From contig CM028894.1 of assembly GCA_016801885.1 (NCBI GenBank), positions 9,307,241 through 9,371,240 on the forward strand: a stretch of DNA of 64,000 nt. The letters are read 5' to 3'. Source of the stretch: Toxotes chatareus. Taxonomy: Eukaryota > Chordata > Actinopteri > Toxotidae. The notes below the pieces were generated by a model. The model ran no database searches, was not told the DNA's origin, and was given only the letters and a program-made list of their open reading frames with translations. This document shows, piece after piece, positions 12,637-26,900 of this stretch; position 1 is the first letter of the stretch, and each line of letters begins with the position of its first letter. Made by a program: the position numbers and the translations under genes.

Positions 12637-15600
12637 TGGGAGTCCCCAAATTTCCAATAAGTTCTGTTTTGCTCTAAACCAGTTTAAAGATAGTCATGAC
12701 AGCAGCTTTAAAGAACTTTTTGTCCAATGGTGTTGCAAAACTGAAATGTTTTTTCAGGGCACATAGAAAATAATGCAAAATAACAATGTGTCCTTGTGAA
12801 GTGTCCTTCACTAAGACATTAAATCCCTCCTTGTGAAAATACTTCTTCACGGATCAGGGTGACAGCTAAATTCCAGATGTAAAAAGTAAAGAAACCCCAC
12901 TCTGTGACAGCTTCACGCTTTATATGATCTTTTAACCAAACAGAATGATCCAAAAGTAGAACTGTGTATGACTCCTGAAAGAAAGGGCTTATTGAAGGCT
13001 TACTCCTTCAAACAGATGATATTAGCAACTAATCTACTCTCACAGAGGAGCTCTGGTGACATCAGCAGGGAGGGAGCTTAGAGACTCAGCTAATTTGTGT
13101 AATGTTCAGGAACAATGGCAAGAGGGGCTGTGCTGTGTCATCCGTCAATGACTAACGCAAGGCTATCGAATCATTTCTACAGGGAATTGACAGGACATGG
13201 TGCCTATTGTCCCCGAGGCATTCTTTACAATGTGGTGGTGATGTCATACTGGGTGCTTGCACATCAAACCTGTCAAAATTTTCTTTCCTACAGTACATCA
13301 TTTTTTCCCCATCCCCTTTATGAAATGGACCCATGGGCAAAGTCACCGATTTTTTGTAAACTCAAGCAAAATTTGAGCAGAGCAGAATCAAAACACTGCA
13401 GCAGACACAATGGTAAAATGATTCAAAATAGCTGAAATGATTAGCAAATAACTAATGTTGAAGTAGCTGTCACATTTTATTTAGCAGAAAAAGAAACTTT
13501 GTATGGTATTCTTTTATATAAGAATGCTTTTATTTAACCACCTAAGTATAAGCAGAAAGCTGGCTCCAGACAAACAACAAAGAAACGCCATTTCTGAGTG
13601 CAGAAGTAACATGTTGTCATTGCAGACAGCCTCACTGGGTTCTCCTCTGTGGGTCTTGACTTAAATTTCTTCAGCTTACGCAGCTTGTCCTTCACAAAGA
13701 CAGCCATAAACAGAACCCAGATGTTGCTCCAACCGTTTTGCGAGGCTGTCATTAAGTAAGTGACATTATTACATGACAGGAGCACAGTAAGCATCCTCAT
13801 GTGGAGTGAAACTGGCAGTCCTGTTAGGGAGGTTGGTGTAAGAACTTACTAAAAAGCACTCCAAACATCTGCTATGCTGTTCAATTTAGCACCCAACTGT
13901 GGCGCAGTCTGCAGCCTACTGTAACTCCCCTGAGGCTTCTTCTACTGACAGATGGCAGCAGCAACGAAAATCAGTCTATTTGTGCGTGTGTCTGTTTATG
14001 TGCCTGTCTGTGACTGTGTGCGTATGTGCACACTTTTTGTGCATCCACATGTGTGCAGACAAATTTGTGTACTTGTGTTTGCAGAGCCATGTTTTGCATG
14101 AGTGTGTGTATCTGGCGAGTGGTCCCCGCAACACTGAAATGTCTCTGCTTTGATATCTGCCAGATTCCCTCCAGGTGTCACAACAGAGTTAAAATACCAC
14201 CTCAGGAGTGCAGTCAGAGCTGAAGCTCGGAGATAAACACTGCTGAACTGTGGAGGAAAACAGATGTTTTGTTTGGTGATTGTGAATATTATTATGGATC
14301 ATGAGGCAATGAACCGTCTGTATTTACTAAATGCTTTTGTGACAAGAACAAGCCACGAGCCAGACTACATGTGTCCCAAACAGATTTTCTTATGAAGACT
14401 GAATGAAAAATGCCATAGTTCTAAGGCTTACATATTCGGGTGTAAGGCTGAACTACACCTGCATCTTTAAATTGCTCATGACCACTTTCACATTTCACCG
14501 CAGGGGGGGGGGGCATTAACAAACTGCAGAGTTCCTCTTTCAGCAGCAACCCACAGCCATAGCCTGGCCATTAGCATTTTTCCCTTACTTAGCATAATTT
14601 GATGCCTCTCTTGCTTTGAGCTAGGACCATTAAAAATCATCATTAAAAATGCATCTGTCTCTATTAAGGTGATAACATGTTAATTCCTTACTATGTCAAG
14701 CACTTTCACCTCTTATATTTACTTGCATGTGTGTGGTCTACTGCTGCTACTACTGCAAAAATGCTAATTTCTCAGGCAGGACTACATGCAGAGCATTTTT
14801 TTCTCCAGCTACTACATACCCTGTCAAAACAGTTGCATGATGTCTTTTGTGGCTTTAACATTACCCAGGTAGCTCAGCCTGCAAACTTTTCTGAGAAAAT
14901 TCAGTGTTACAAGCCAGGGGGAGTGTGAAGTTTGAAAGACTCGGGGTGGGAGTGAGAGTCTAATAAAAAAATGCTATCAGGATGCATAAAGGAGAGAGTA
15001 ACAGTGTTGTTGGGGCTTTTATAGTGTGCTGCCTGTTGATGGTTTGGGACACACGCAGGTCTTTTCTCACTACCTGAAGAGCTAATGTTGTGCAGTCTGT
15101 GTTTGCATTATCTCTGCTAGCTGCTGTTTCTCCATGGAATATGAGTCATGGATTATTGCAAATTTAGGGGAAATTATACAATCCAACATGACACCGTGGA
15201 CTCACACATTACACTGTTCAACCCAAGCAGCAAACCACTGTTTGCTCTCAATGTCACATACTCAGACAAAGAAGGGGGCGGGGGCATTATCAAAGCTTAC
15301 AATGTGACATGTTGTTTCTGTTTTGCCCACACAGAGGAGTCATCATTTATAGGCCACGACACATTTACTGCTGTGTTGTGTTTTTCTGTGGAAATAAAAT
15401 TTTATGACTGACAGAGGATAAAATTTCTTGTGAAGACGGACAATGTCTGCTGTGTACAGATGAGCAGAACACAAGAAGACACACGACAGACTGGATCTGT
15501 TACTTTACTTAACAACGCAGCACAACTAATGACTCTTTATGTAACTGCTGTGTTGACAATAGAGCCTGTCTCTGAGGCTGAACCTGAGCGTCTGTGCCAG

Positions 15601-17364
15601 CGACACCTGACGCAATCTGCTTGCCATGCTGACACCACTCTGAGATGATGTGAGAGTCTGTGCGCACAAAGGGTTTCATGTAGTTTGCTGTCAGGGGAAA
15701 AAAAGGCATATTCCCCAAAAGCATTGCCTTTAAAACTGAGACAAAGGACTACGCAAGACACTCGCAAGCAGATGCATAAAATATGCAGACATACAGAGAG
15801 GACCCATCTTGTTGTGCATCTGTTCCCACTTGAGATTCAGATGAAGACAATGTTTTAGCATGAAAAAATACTTTAAGTTGACATTTTCATCATGGCTCCC
15901 AGACAGATCTCTCAGAATAACGGGGGGAGTTTGAACAGGATATTTTTTTCTTGGGTGAACCTATTTTCATGTTATTGAGCTGCTTCTAAACTGTAACTTG
16001 AATTCTACTGTCGTGTCATCCCTTCCCTGTCGAAGAAATCTTCCCTATGAACAGGGAATGCTTGATAAATGCTGCCATTATTCCGAAGGTGTGAGGAGGG
16101 ATGGAGGTGATGATTTTGCCTTACGGGCTTTGCTTGATGCACATCATTTTGTGGAGTCTTTCAAAGTCTATCTTCTTTCCCTCTCTCCCTCTATCTCTCA
16201 CTGTCTGTCTTCTGTTTTTTTTTCTGCCAGTGTCTTTCCTGCCTTTCTCTGCATCCATCCCTCCAGCTTCCCTTTCCTTCCGGACAGTACAGGTATCACA
16301 TTCTTCTTTCATCAGCCTGACATCCATCCTTCACTTCATGGCCTCCTGTGTGACAGCTGAGAGTGTGCCACACTAATGGCCGAAGAAGCTCTTCTCTTCT
16401 GTCTACTCCAGAAACAAGGGCAGCACCAAGCAGATATATCTGTCTTTGGAAAGAATACATTATTATTAGCCTTCTTATTTATCATAATCTAAACATTTAT
16501 AAAGTATTATTCACACTCAGAGAGTTTCAAGATCAAGGTTATTGCATCAAATCAGCAAATCTTGTTTTCTTGAATTTTCTTCTGCAAGGATTTTTTCATT
16601 TCACTCTTTTGTCAGATATCTTTCACTTGCTGAAATCGCAGTAGTTCTTTACATGTGCACGTAACATTGAAAGTGATCCAATAAAGCTCTTCCCTTTCAT
16701 CTGCACCAGAAAATAAAACTTCACTTATTTGCAGTATGGATAACAAACACATATCAATTATTTCACTTGTTAAGAAAGTGTTACACTTGAGTGAACACAA
16801 GAAGAATCATTTGACTTGTGTGCTCTCCCTCACTCTCTGCCTGACTGACAAGATAATTATAAATACTGGAGACTGATAGTTGTCCTCCTCAGTAGTCAAA
16901 ACCACAGACAGCCTTGTGCTGCTTCATCCCCTTCAATCGTTAGGGATGGATTTAACCAGATCACGCATGGCAGAGTGACGATATGTCAAATACACTCTTC
17001 CACTGATAATAAATGAGTCTACACTCAAGCCGGCAGCTCTGTGAGATAGTCATTAGGATACATCATCAGAAATATAACCAAGCAGCTCAACATGCCCTTT
17101 TCTGTGCTTTCTGTGCTACTGGTGCTGCTACAGATGTTAAACAGTGACACCTTTGTTGGTGTGTTTTGTGTGGACTGCCCATTTCCCAATTTCAGCAATC
17201 ATGCAGGACAAACATGTCCTAAACAAAAGCTGAAAAGGTATTTACAGCAAGAAAAGGTTCCTGGCTTTGTGGATGTAGTGCTGCTAATCTTTAATTGGAC
17301 TGAAAGAGGATTGGAAACTGTTTTTCTGGCATCAGCGTCTGCAAGCATCAGGTCTGCCAACACA

Positions 17365-17415
<51 letters not shown>

Positions 17416-19609
17416 GAGAGAGGAACAGAGAGGATTCAGTGTGATTGCCAAAGCAGACTAGGGGGTCCCGGTGCAGAGTGAGCAAGAATCTATGCAGGGA
17501 GCTGATGAGCGACACAAAACTAAGTCACACAACAGTACAACCTGTCTGTTGTTTTTTCTGAATTTGGACAGTGCTGTCAGTTGCTGGGTATCTAGGGAAT
17601 ATTTCCACAATGAAGTTTCCCAGTTTAGCCATAGAGGAAAAACCTTTCTGTGGGAGTATACAATGCACAGTAAGCAATCAATTCCCCCTCAAAGCCACAT
17701 AGTGCAGCTAAAATTGTTTCCTTCGGGCCTCAAGGTGCACATTCTTTTTGTTCACTAATAGTGAGAGTGCACCTACATCAACCATCAGCCTGACAAAGTA
17801 CCACCACCAGAAAGAGGGATATGTGAAGGACCCATTCTTCAGGGTAAACAGGGTCATAAACCATCCATAGAAGAGGCAATTACTTCCTGATTTGACACCA
17901 AAACCCATTTCAGCCAATCGAACAGCGGGAGGAGCCTCCAACTGTGGTCTTGCAGGCTGCTAACCAGGTTAGCTGCGCTGCTAACAGAGGCCAGCTCTGC
18001 CACGCCAAATTGGTCTGAGAGATTTAGTGTGGCTCTTTCCAAGCCCCGGGAGCCATCTGATGTTGCTCAGTAGACTCCTCTGCTCTGTGAGACCAGCAGG
18101 AGTGGTTTCTCTGGTCTGGGCTAACTAGCTTGCAAGCCAGGGGGCCCTGCCAAATGTATGTGATTTATGGGCCAGTGTGAAGGCTAATGCAGGCTGCTTT
18201 GCATATGTCCTGGTTTGGCTCTTTTCTGGCTGCACAGACTTTTATTTTGAGCTTTCCCCATGTCTGATGCTTATAGCATTCATAGCCTTCCTCTTTGTGC
18301 TGCAACACTGCTGCTGAATTATAGAAAATGTGTTCTCTATTTAAATTTATATTGTGCTGTTGTGCAAAAATACAGCCACTGGTATTTGGATAAGTATGGG
18401 GATAATTCAGAGAATGGAAATGGGACTAAAAGGGTTGAGAGGATTTGATAAAAATGCAATGAGTGCACGAGAGGCAGGAAATCACACGAGCTGAACCTGC
18501 TCTGAGCACTAAGGGATCCAGCAGCTCTATTATCAAATCTATTTATGTGCTCCCACCATCACAGGTCTAACCTGACAGCCAGAGAGCTTCTTCTGATCAA
18601 ATGGAAAGCAGCAAAGGGAATATCTAATACGTAAATAATCAGCTGAATTCCACTGCATCGTGGGAGTTTATCTAGCATATCTGACACCTGGGACTGGCAT
18701 ATCTGGTGTCTGTCAGAATAAATATGTAAAGGAAAAAAAAACAATTTTAAAAATTATAAGTTTGTTTGCAGGGACTTGTGGACACCTCAGGTGATGTTAT
18801 ACTGTATATATTCACAGACACAGGACAGAAGGAGATGTCCACTGAAGGATTATTGTTACTGATGCATTAAGCAGCATTTTAATGTTGTTACCACTGTCTT
18901 TGAAAACTTCATCTCCTGGCTGGACAGCTGAATTGTAAAAACATGAGATTTTATGCCATACAAAAAAAAAAGCCTTTTGAAAAAGATCTAGAAGGTCCAC
19001 TGCTGTCCAAGCCACAAAGACAGACCAAAAGCACATACAGTACACTGCAGTTGTTCATTGGACACACAAGAGCCACACTGAGCATCTAAATAAAAGCAGA
19101 GGGAAAAATGTATCACAACAACAGGCCCTTCAATATCCTCCTCTGGAGGAAGACTCACTCCCCTGCCACGGAAGACTCACCTTTGTGCATCTGCTGTGAT
19201 TGTTTGTAAATGATGGCAGCATTGATTTCAGCCTCACATGGGATTTTCTGTGTCCAAGTAATTTGTTTGAAGGGAAGGAGGTAAAATGGGAGAAATACTG
19301 GTAATGGAGGTGGAAACAGGAGAGATAAAAGCCACCCACACAGACACTACTGTACTGTTTGCACTGGAGCCTGCTTTAAAGCACAAACAAAAGCACATAA
19401 AAACATTTCCATTCTTCTTTTTTTTTTTTTGAAAAGAAAAAAATGGGTCATGTTTTCTACACTGTACTTCGATTGAGCAATGGCAGAGTACACAAATGAT
19501 AAAACAGCATTTAGTGTTGGAAAAAAAAACTGATGTTAGATGTGACCAGTGTAACGATAATGGACAAATCCAAGTCAAACAAAGACAAATTTCTCTATTA
19601 AATCAGCCC
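12637..19609. other. Intergenic downstream of cntn1, no gene seen
   Basis: Several 60-130 codon frames lack splice context, homology or codon bias. Contains the (AG)22 tract and pyrimidine-rich DNA near 16180-16300. Confidence 0.6.
17368..17412. repeat. (AG)n microsatellite
   Basis: About 22 AG units; it generates a spurious long frame (RERERE) on the plus strand. Confidence 0.95.
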
Positions 19610-20863
19610 ATTTGCAGTACTGCTGAATTTTATTGCAAGAAAAATATAGATGATAAAATGGGATTTGTGGCAATTCAGATAAGATATAAAAACCAGTGTC
19701 CTACAGTATTTTGTATTGTATGATGGACTGACGGATAACTGAGGGTTGAAAGCATGTGGATACACTGCCATCTGCTGATTGCAATCACACATTACATTTC
19801 AGTTAGAAGTCTCTGAGAGAGCTCAAAAAGTCAAGAAGACAATATAGATAGATTATACTGTTTAATGGTTTTGCAGCCTGACAAAAAAGAAAACTAGCAC
19901 ATACTGATACATGTGATATACAGTAGTTTCTGTCCAACCCTGGCAACACAGTTAATTCGAGTATTACATTTCCATCACTGGTCTCAAAGGAAGTTGTCAT
20001 CAAAGTGATATGGCTTCTGCAGCTAGAACTCAGTCTATGCACATGATTCTGGTGAGGATGTAAAAATTCACACTGTGCAAGCATCCTCTGTACCGGTCAT
20101 CCAGCACCATTTAAAAAAATGAAAATAAATCTGGAAAAGTTGAAGTAAAACCAACATTTAGAATATAGAACAGTGTCCTCATGTTTGGAAAGTGCTTATT
20201 TAAAATAAGTGTGATATACTGGATGTGCTCCAAGGAAAAAAAATATACACAAAAAAAATTACACATCGTTCATTGCTCATACCAAACCAAGTGCAGTGAT
20301 TATTATACAGTTCTTTACACACTATTCATTGTTTGACCAGAGATTGATAGTGCTTGCTATAAATAAAAATTTACCACTCTATGGGCTAAATTCTACCTTA
20401 GCACTGTTTATCCAGCCTGTTTCAACTCCAAACAAGCAGGAGCAATCAGAAAATAACAAACAGTTAAATAATAGAAGATGAACAGGACAAATTGCATTGT
20501 GAAATAACTTAAAAAAGACTTTTCTGGGTGTATTTCAGTTTGGGTTGACAGACATTTTGGATCTTCTCAGATATGACAAATGCAGGAATCCCAGGATTCA
20601 CTGCATCTATCCTGGAATTCTTCTGATACAGTAAATGGTCCCTTAAAGGTTTAAGACTCAATAATGAATTCTATTTTTGTGAAACAACAGAATCAAGTGT
20701 TAGGCGTTTCAGCAGAACAGATGCATGACAGATGCACGATTTAGGATCTTAACCAATGACTGTAAGTATGAAGATTGTTTGGAGATAAAGACTGGATTTC
20801 TTATCATCAAGTCCATGTATCTGGTTCCAAGAGTCTTCTATATACATGTCACTTGTGGCGGGC
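19610..20863 (-). other. cntn1: Probable cntn1 3'UTR
   Basis: AT-rich, no frame. On the minus strand the nearest polyadenylation signals after the stop are ATTAAA (plus TTTAAT, 19861-19866) and AATAAA (plus TTTATT, 19629-19634). The extent is inferred; either site could be used. Confidence 0.35.
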
Positions 20864-20946
20864 TTAAATTTCCAATCCCACAATGCACAGCGCCAGAAGC
20901 ACCACAGATGCCAGACTTAGAGTGGGCGTGATCATAGATGCTTTAC
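20864..20946 (-). CDS. cntn1: cntn1 exon 24: GPI-anchor signal and stop
   Basis: Encodes GKASMITPTLSL, then a hydrophobic run (ASVVLLALCIVG) and LEI before TAA at 20864-20866. Small residues followed by a hydrophobic tail with no basic cytoplasmic end is the GPI-attachment pattern. Acceptor TTCCTCAG. Confidence 0.94.
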
Positions 20947-23900
20947 CTGAGGAAGCAGAAACATCATGAGATAAATGGGCCAAGAGGACAAAAAAAATCT
21001 TTTTCCAATCGTTGGATTATTTTAGTTTTACCCTTAATCCTAATCTTCCTGACTGGTCCATCTCCTCCTTCATAACGACCACGCACCATCAGCTCATAAT
21101 CGCCAACCTGAGGCATGGGGAAGTCCATGAAGTGCCAGCCAGTGATGTAGACTTTCCCGTAGATGTACCCTGTCTTTCTGAACATGACCTGGTTAAAGAA
21201 GAAACATGGGAGGTTTACAGCATTTCTGTTGTCGTCATGTAGACTTGTGGGTTAGTCTTAGATTTCAAGAAAATAAGATCAGGCTAAATAGATGGAGGCA
21301 AAACTTTCCACACCCACCTTGTAGTACAGTGGGAAGGAAATATTGCCAAACCAGTCGTATTGGATATGATCCCACCACACATACAGCCACTTTCCTGTCC
21401 AGCTGATATAGCGCCACATCCTTGGTGGCTCCGGTGGTGCTGTAAACAAAATTATGTTATAAGATTACATCTATTTCTGTATGTCATTATAATAAGGTAA
21501 CTCTCACTCTAGGTGTTTACTGTCCAAAGATTGTGAGTAACTGGTCTTACGTGGTCTCTTTGTGAACATCTCACAGTGTTCACCAGGTGGCCCGAGGCCG
21601 GCTCCATTGAAGGCACGGACCTCAATGAGGTAGTGTGAGTCTGGCAGCATGTTCTCCAGCCTGGTCTGATTGACTGCAGCTGGAACAAATATACGGTGGG
21701 CTCCCGGCTCTGGGTCATCGTACTTTCTCCAGTATTTGACCTGGTTAGCACGAAACATGATTTTTGTAATTAAATGTTAGATTGTTGAAGTGATCATATG
21801 ATAATCGTTGGATCAAGACAGAAATTTCAAAGCTATGCTGTTTTTGTTACACTAGCATCAAGATCAAAATGTGGTGATGATGTGGCAAGAATCTTTAAAT
21901 ATGCCACTTAACATGCCAACACTTTTCAGTAGCTTTGAGTAACCAGAAAAGAGCTGTACCAGTTTTGAGTAAACAAACAATAGAAGGGACAGGGAAAGTA
22001 CGGCTATGTTTAAACTTAAAGAAACTGTATTATTTGGGTGAAGTTTTTGAGATAGAAGTCTTCAGTTGGTTTATGGACCTTGTAAAGCTTTATACCTGGT
22101 ATCCCTCAATGTACTGCTGCAGGCCCGTTCCAGTGTCCACCACTGGCAACCACCACACCACTGCTTCAGTGGAGGACACCGGCCTGGCATAGACGTCTGT
22201 CGGAGGCTCTGTAGGTACTGGAGAAGTCAGAGAAATGTTGGCGGTTGTATTGTCACACCCTTTCATGATCCAAGGGAATCTGAGGACCCCAGACCCAAGG
22301 AAAAAAACAAAAAGCTAAATCCTCACCATCTCGTGGGTAGTAGATGACCTTGGTGAGGCTGTACGGTCCGTCTCCTTTCACATTAAACGACTTGACCTTC
22401 ACCTGAAACTCTCGCACCTGGAAATCTTCTGCAGTGGGAATGAAGTACGAGTCTCTGTGGACATAACGCCTCGTCTCAGGGTCTGAGATGGTCTCGTACC
22501 ACCAGTCGTAAGCATCGTGAGGCTTGAATGCAACGATGTAACCAAACTTCTTGCCGTAGAAATACCACGGCTGCACAGGCTAAGAATCAGGAGTGGAAAG
22601 AGGAATAAGAAAAAAACACTCCTTAGATGTTTTTTTTTTTTTTAAATATAAAGACATGTTCAGCTCAATTCTGTATATGATAAAGTCAGGATCTCAAGTG
22701 CCACATCAACTGAGGGTTTACTCACTGTCCATGTAATGACAATCTCGCCATTTCTACCTCCATAACCTGCCACATCAGTGGGTGCTACCACTGGAGCTGA
22801 GAGGAAAAAGAGAATCTATCAGAGTTTTATCCTCCACAACTGTCCTGACTAATATTATACGTCAAATATTAGTAATCTCTCCTTACGAGCATCCCAGGTT
22901 TTGATCTTGAGGGAAGGGATGCTGGCCTCTCCGGAGCCATACTCATTGGTGGCGATGATCCTGAACTGGTACTCCATCCAGGGGTACAGGTCTGTTACCT
23001 CTGCCCTCTCCACACTGCCGTCAAGTAAAGTTGGAGCTGAGAGAGAAATGAAAGACACCCCAGTCAAATCATGTGCTAAAAATTGAATTACATGTGCTGT
23101 TTTTTTTTTGTGTATGATTTGGAACTCTATCTCTCCACAACCTGCAAAGTAGATTTTACATGCAGGTTGAAGTGTCAGGATGCTGCAGTTTGTGGAGCAA
23201 GTTTGCCCCCTACTGGTATAGAGCAGTGCTCACAGGTGCTAGCGTTCCTCCAGTCATCTTCATACAGAGCCCAGTAGTGCCTTGTCTGAATGGTGTAGTA
23301 GAGAATGGGGCTGTTATGCTCCGCTCCTTTAGTCCACAATAGCTTCACCCACGTGTCCCCAATGTCTTCCACCCGAATCACACCAGGAGGTCCAGGAACA
23401 CCTGGAGAGGAAAGGTTCACGGAAACAAAGTACACAAATGAGACAGGGTGGTGTATGTGATCCAGAAATAAATAAACCTTTATATTAAATGCAATGTGAG
23501 GCAAACCATGTTGGTACTGACCTACAACCTTGAGGTCAGCATACGCTGTATCATTGTCCACCACTGTCTGAGCTGTACAGGTGTAGCGACCCTCGTGCCA
23601 AATCTGGGCATTTTTTATTCTAAGGTCACCTCTTCCATCTTCACTCTGGCAAACCGGGAGCAACAGAAGGAGATAAAAGATGAAGGGAAAGAAAAAGCAA
23701 GGAGGAAAAATATCACAGTATCAGTAGGATATCAAGTGACATCTGTCAGAAGTAAAATGAGGCTAGGATGAACCATCATCCTACCATAACACGTTCGTAG
23801 TGTTGCCACTCAGCGTCAAAGTCAATGACTCTGAAATCTATGGCCCAGATGAAGGTGATGTCCAGCATGGGATCATATGAAGCAGAGCAACTCAAAATAA

Positions 23901-26900
23901 CCTCATCCCCGACCTTAACCTCAGAGTCTTCAGGAGCCACGGTGATGCTGGTCGCCTCTGGGCCAAAAAAAGTCACAAATACCGTGTCCATCAAAAGTGT
24001 TCAGTAATTATTTAACAGTATTAGTGTCAGCCAAATGACTTAAATGTAAAAATCTGCTACATAAATATTGTGACAGTCACTGTAAAAGTTTAGTGCATTT
24101 AAATATGTAAATGAGTACACACAAATGCAGTGTATACAAATGCACATTAACCTGTAATTGTGAGATAACCAGAGCTGTTGGCCTTTCCTCTATCATTCTC
24201 AGCAAAGCAGGTGTAGGTGCCCTCATCATTTCTGGTGGCGTTGAGGATCTCCAGAGTCCCATCGTACATGATGGAAATGCTAAAAAATGAACATAATAAA
24301 ACTAAGCTGCTTGTCAGTGGAAGATTAATGCAAATCAGGGGACTTCCAGTGCCACACTGTTTTAATCCTGATTAGTGCAGTGCCTGCTCTCTTTCTTATG
24401 ACTTGCACTGACCGTGAACTGTTGAAGAGCAGCTCTTTGCCCTTTGTCCAGGTGAACCGAGGTCGAGGAGCAGCTCGGGGTTTACACTCAATCACCACAC
24501 GTCCGTCTTTAGCTCCAAGAAGCTGCTTCTTCACAGGGTTAAACTCAAATGTAGGAGCACAGGCTGACGGGTGATTAAATAATTTTGTGTTTAGGAACAA
24601 TTACACAATTTACTGTAGCAGTAAAGATCATTTAGTCATTGAAATCTTTGCAAACCCCTATTTTGTTTCCTAGATTCTAATAAATCAGTGGAGGTACAGT
24701 TTTTTTTTTGTGTGGGACTCACCAATGACTCGCAGCTCAGCATTGGCGTATTTGATGCCCCAGTAATTCTCAGCAACACACTGGTACATCCCTGAGTCAT
24801 CAAAAGTCAGACTGGAAAACTTCAGCTCACCTTTACCATACTGGGGGTGAAAAAACCCACACAGAGGTATACTTGAATCCAATGTCAAAGACAACCTATA
24901 TATAACAGAAGCCAAGCTAAGATGGAATAAATCCTGTTATTAATTATAGGGGACAAAATGTTTGAGTTTTCACCATATATCCGTCTTTGTACCAGCGGAT
25001 GAAAGGGAAGGGCTTCCCTGATGCCACACAGCGCATGGTGTGCTCTGAGCCGATGTCGATCTGAGTGTTGTTGATAGTTTCAGCCCACTCCGGGGCAGCT
25101 AAAAAAGCAAAACAGGAATTAATACCACTGGTCTCTGTACTTGTACGATCTACAATCTAATGTTGTTAAAGTTCACACCGATAACTTTAACTTACACTCC
25201 ACATAGAGCCAGGCCTTGTGCCAGTCCTTCCCTTTGGTGTTGATTGCTTCACACTCGTATGCTCCCGAGTCTTCATACTGCACATTGTACAAATGAAGCA
25301 CGGCTCCTGATTCACTGATCTCATGATTTGCTGGGAGATCTGTGGCGTCCACCTTCCTCCAAACAATGTGAGGGATGGGACTGGACAGACACAAAAATGG
25401 GCTGTTGTTATGATAAACAACAAACCGTAACATTTGTACAGAACACGTTTTGTCACATAAATCTACTTCCTCTTTAATCCTTAAATGACTACATTACTAA
25501 AAACTCACTTTCCCAGAGCAAAGCACTCTAACGTAATATTAGAGGCCAGCATGGCAGTTGTGTCTGGGAACCCCACCCTGATGTCTGCTGGGTACTTTCT
25601 TTCCTCACCTGAGGCAAAAAGAAAATTGTAATGTAAATTACACTCAATATAAATACTTTTATACTTTTACTGTATCTTATTTAGCTGCAGAATGTCTGCT
25701 ATCTACCAACCCTCGTCAGGCGGTAAAGGGATGAGGGGGATGAACTTCGAGAAGACGCTCCTCCCGATAATGGGACTGGAAACATAACAGGAGTAGTTCC
25801 CTGCATCCTGAGCTTCCACCTTGGAGATGTACAGGTTCCCTGTCCTCTGAGAGACAAATCTGCGGCGATCTGTGTGCAGGAAAACTGGGAACTCATTGTA
25901 AATCCAGCGGTAGGTCACCATCTCTGAAAGAAAATAAGGAAAATAAAATCATGTGCGTCTGCTCCACAGAAATGTGTGATGTTTGTGGACACATTCTTGT
26001 TTGTATTGGTAATTTTTTTTTATTATTTCTCTTTAATTTTAAGAATAATTCTCCACTGAGAGAGAAAGAAGGTGAGTTGTGTGATGACGAAGTGAAAAGC
26101 TGTACGTACGGGGCCAGGCTTTTGGTGGGGCACACAGCAGGACTGCTCCCTGTCCTTCTTTTACAGACACTGACTCTCTGTCCTCATCAGAGAACTCCTC
26201 CAAAACTACACATCAGAGGATAATTAGTATAAAGAATGAACAGAAATACTAAATGCTGAACACGAGACCAGGATGGGGAAAACCAGACCAAAGTACCACC
26301 ACCCTGTTTAGCTAGAATTAGCTACAGCAGCTGGGTTTATACGCTCACTTCCAAACTTGACCCTGGCCTCCTTGCTGATGACAGTGCCGTATATGTTTTT
26401 GGCCACGCAGACGTACGTCCCAGCATGTTTCTTCTGTTTGGGGTTGGTGATAACCAGGTTCCCCCCAACAAGGCTGTAGTGCTCGTCTGGCTGCTCCATC
26501 AGTTTGATCTCCCAGTTATCACGACGCCACCTGACAGTGATACAAATACAACATAGGATATCAATCCATGCAGTGTTATGAGGACTTTTTATTGTTCATA
26601 TTGTGGCAGTGAAATGTGATATAAGGCCCAGCACATTATTGCCTTGTGTGAAAATCTTTTTCACGTGGGTGCTTAACCTGTATAAAGCTGGTGGGTTTGC
26701 CCGTGCCCTGCAGTTCATGGAGATTCTCTCATCAGGTGAACCCTCAGTGTAAACCACATCCACAGGCTCCTCCTCAAAGATTGGACCATAACCAGTGGCA
26801 TCCTCTGACAAATTTAACATAACAATTAGCTGATGTACTAGTTTAAAAAAATAAAAATAAAAAAAAAACTACCCTCATGCATCATGATGTATGTGCAGCA

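Noticed and set aside
13534..13800. 88-codon minus frame (MRMLTVLLSCNNV...) considered as a small membrane protein
   Set aside because: No start context, no neighbours and no recognisable motif; not supported.
17092..17481. 129-codon plus-strand frame with a hydrophobic start
   Set aside because: It runs into the (AG)n microsatellite (RERERE), has no recognisable domain and no splice or promoter context; chance frame.
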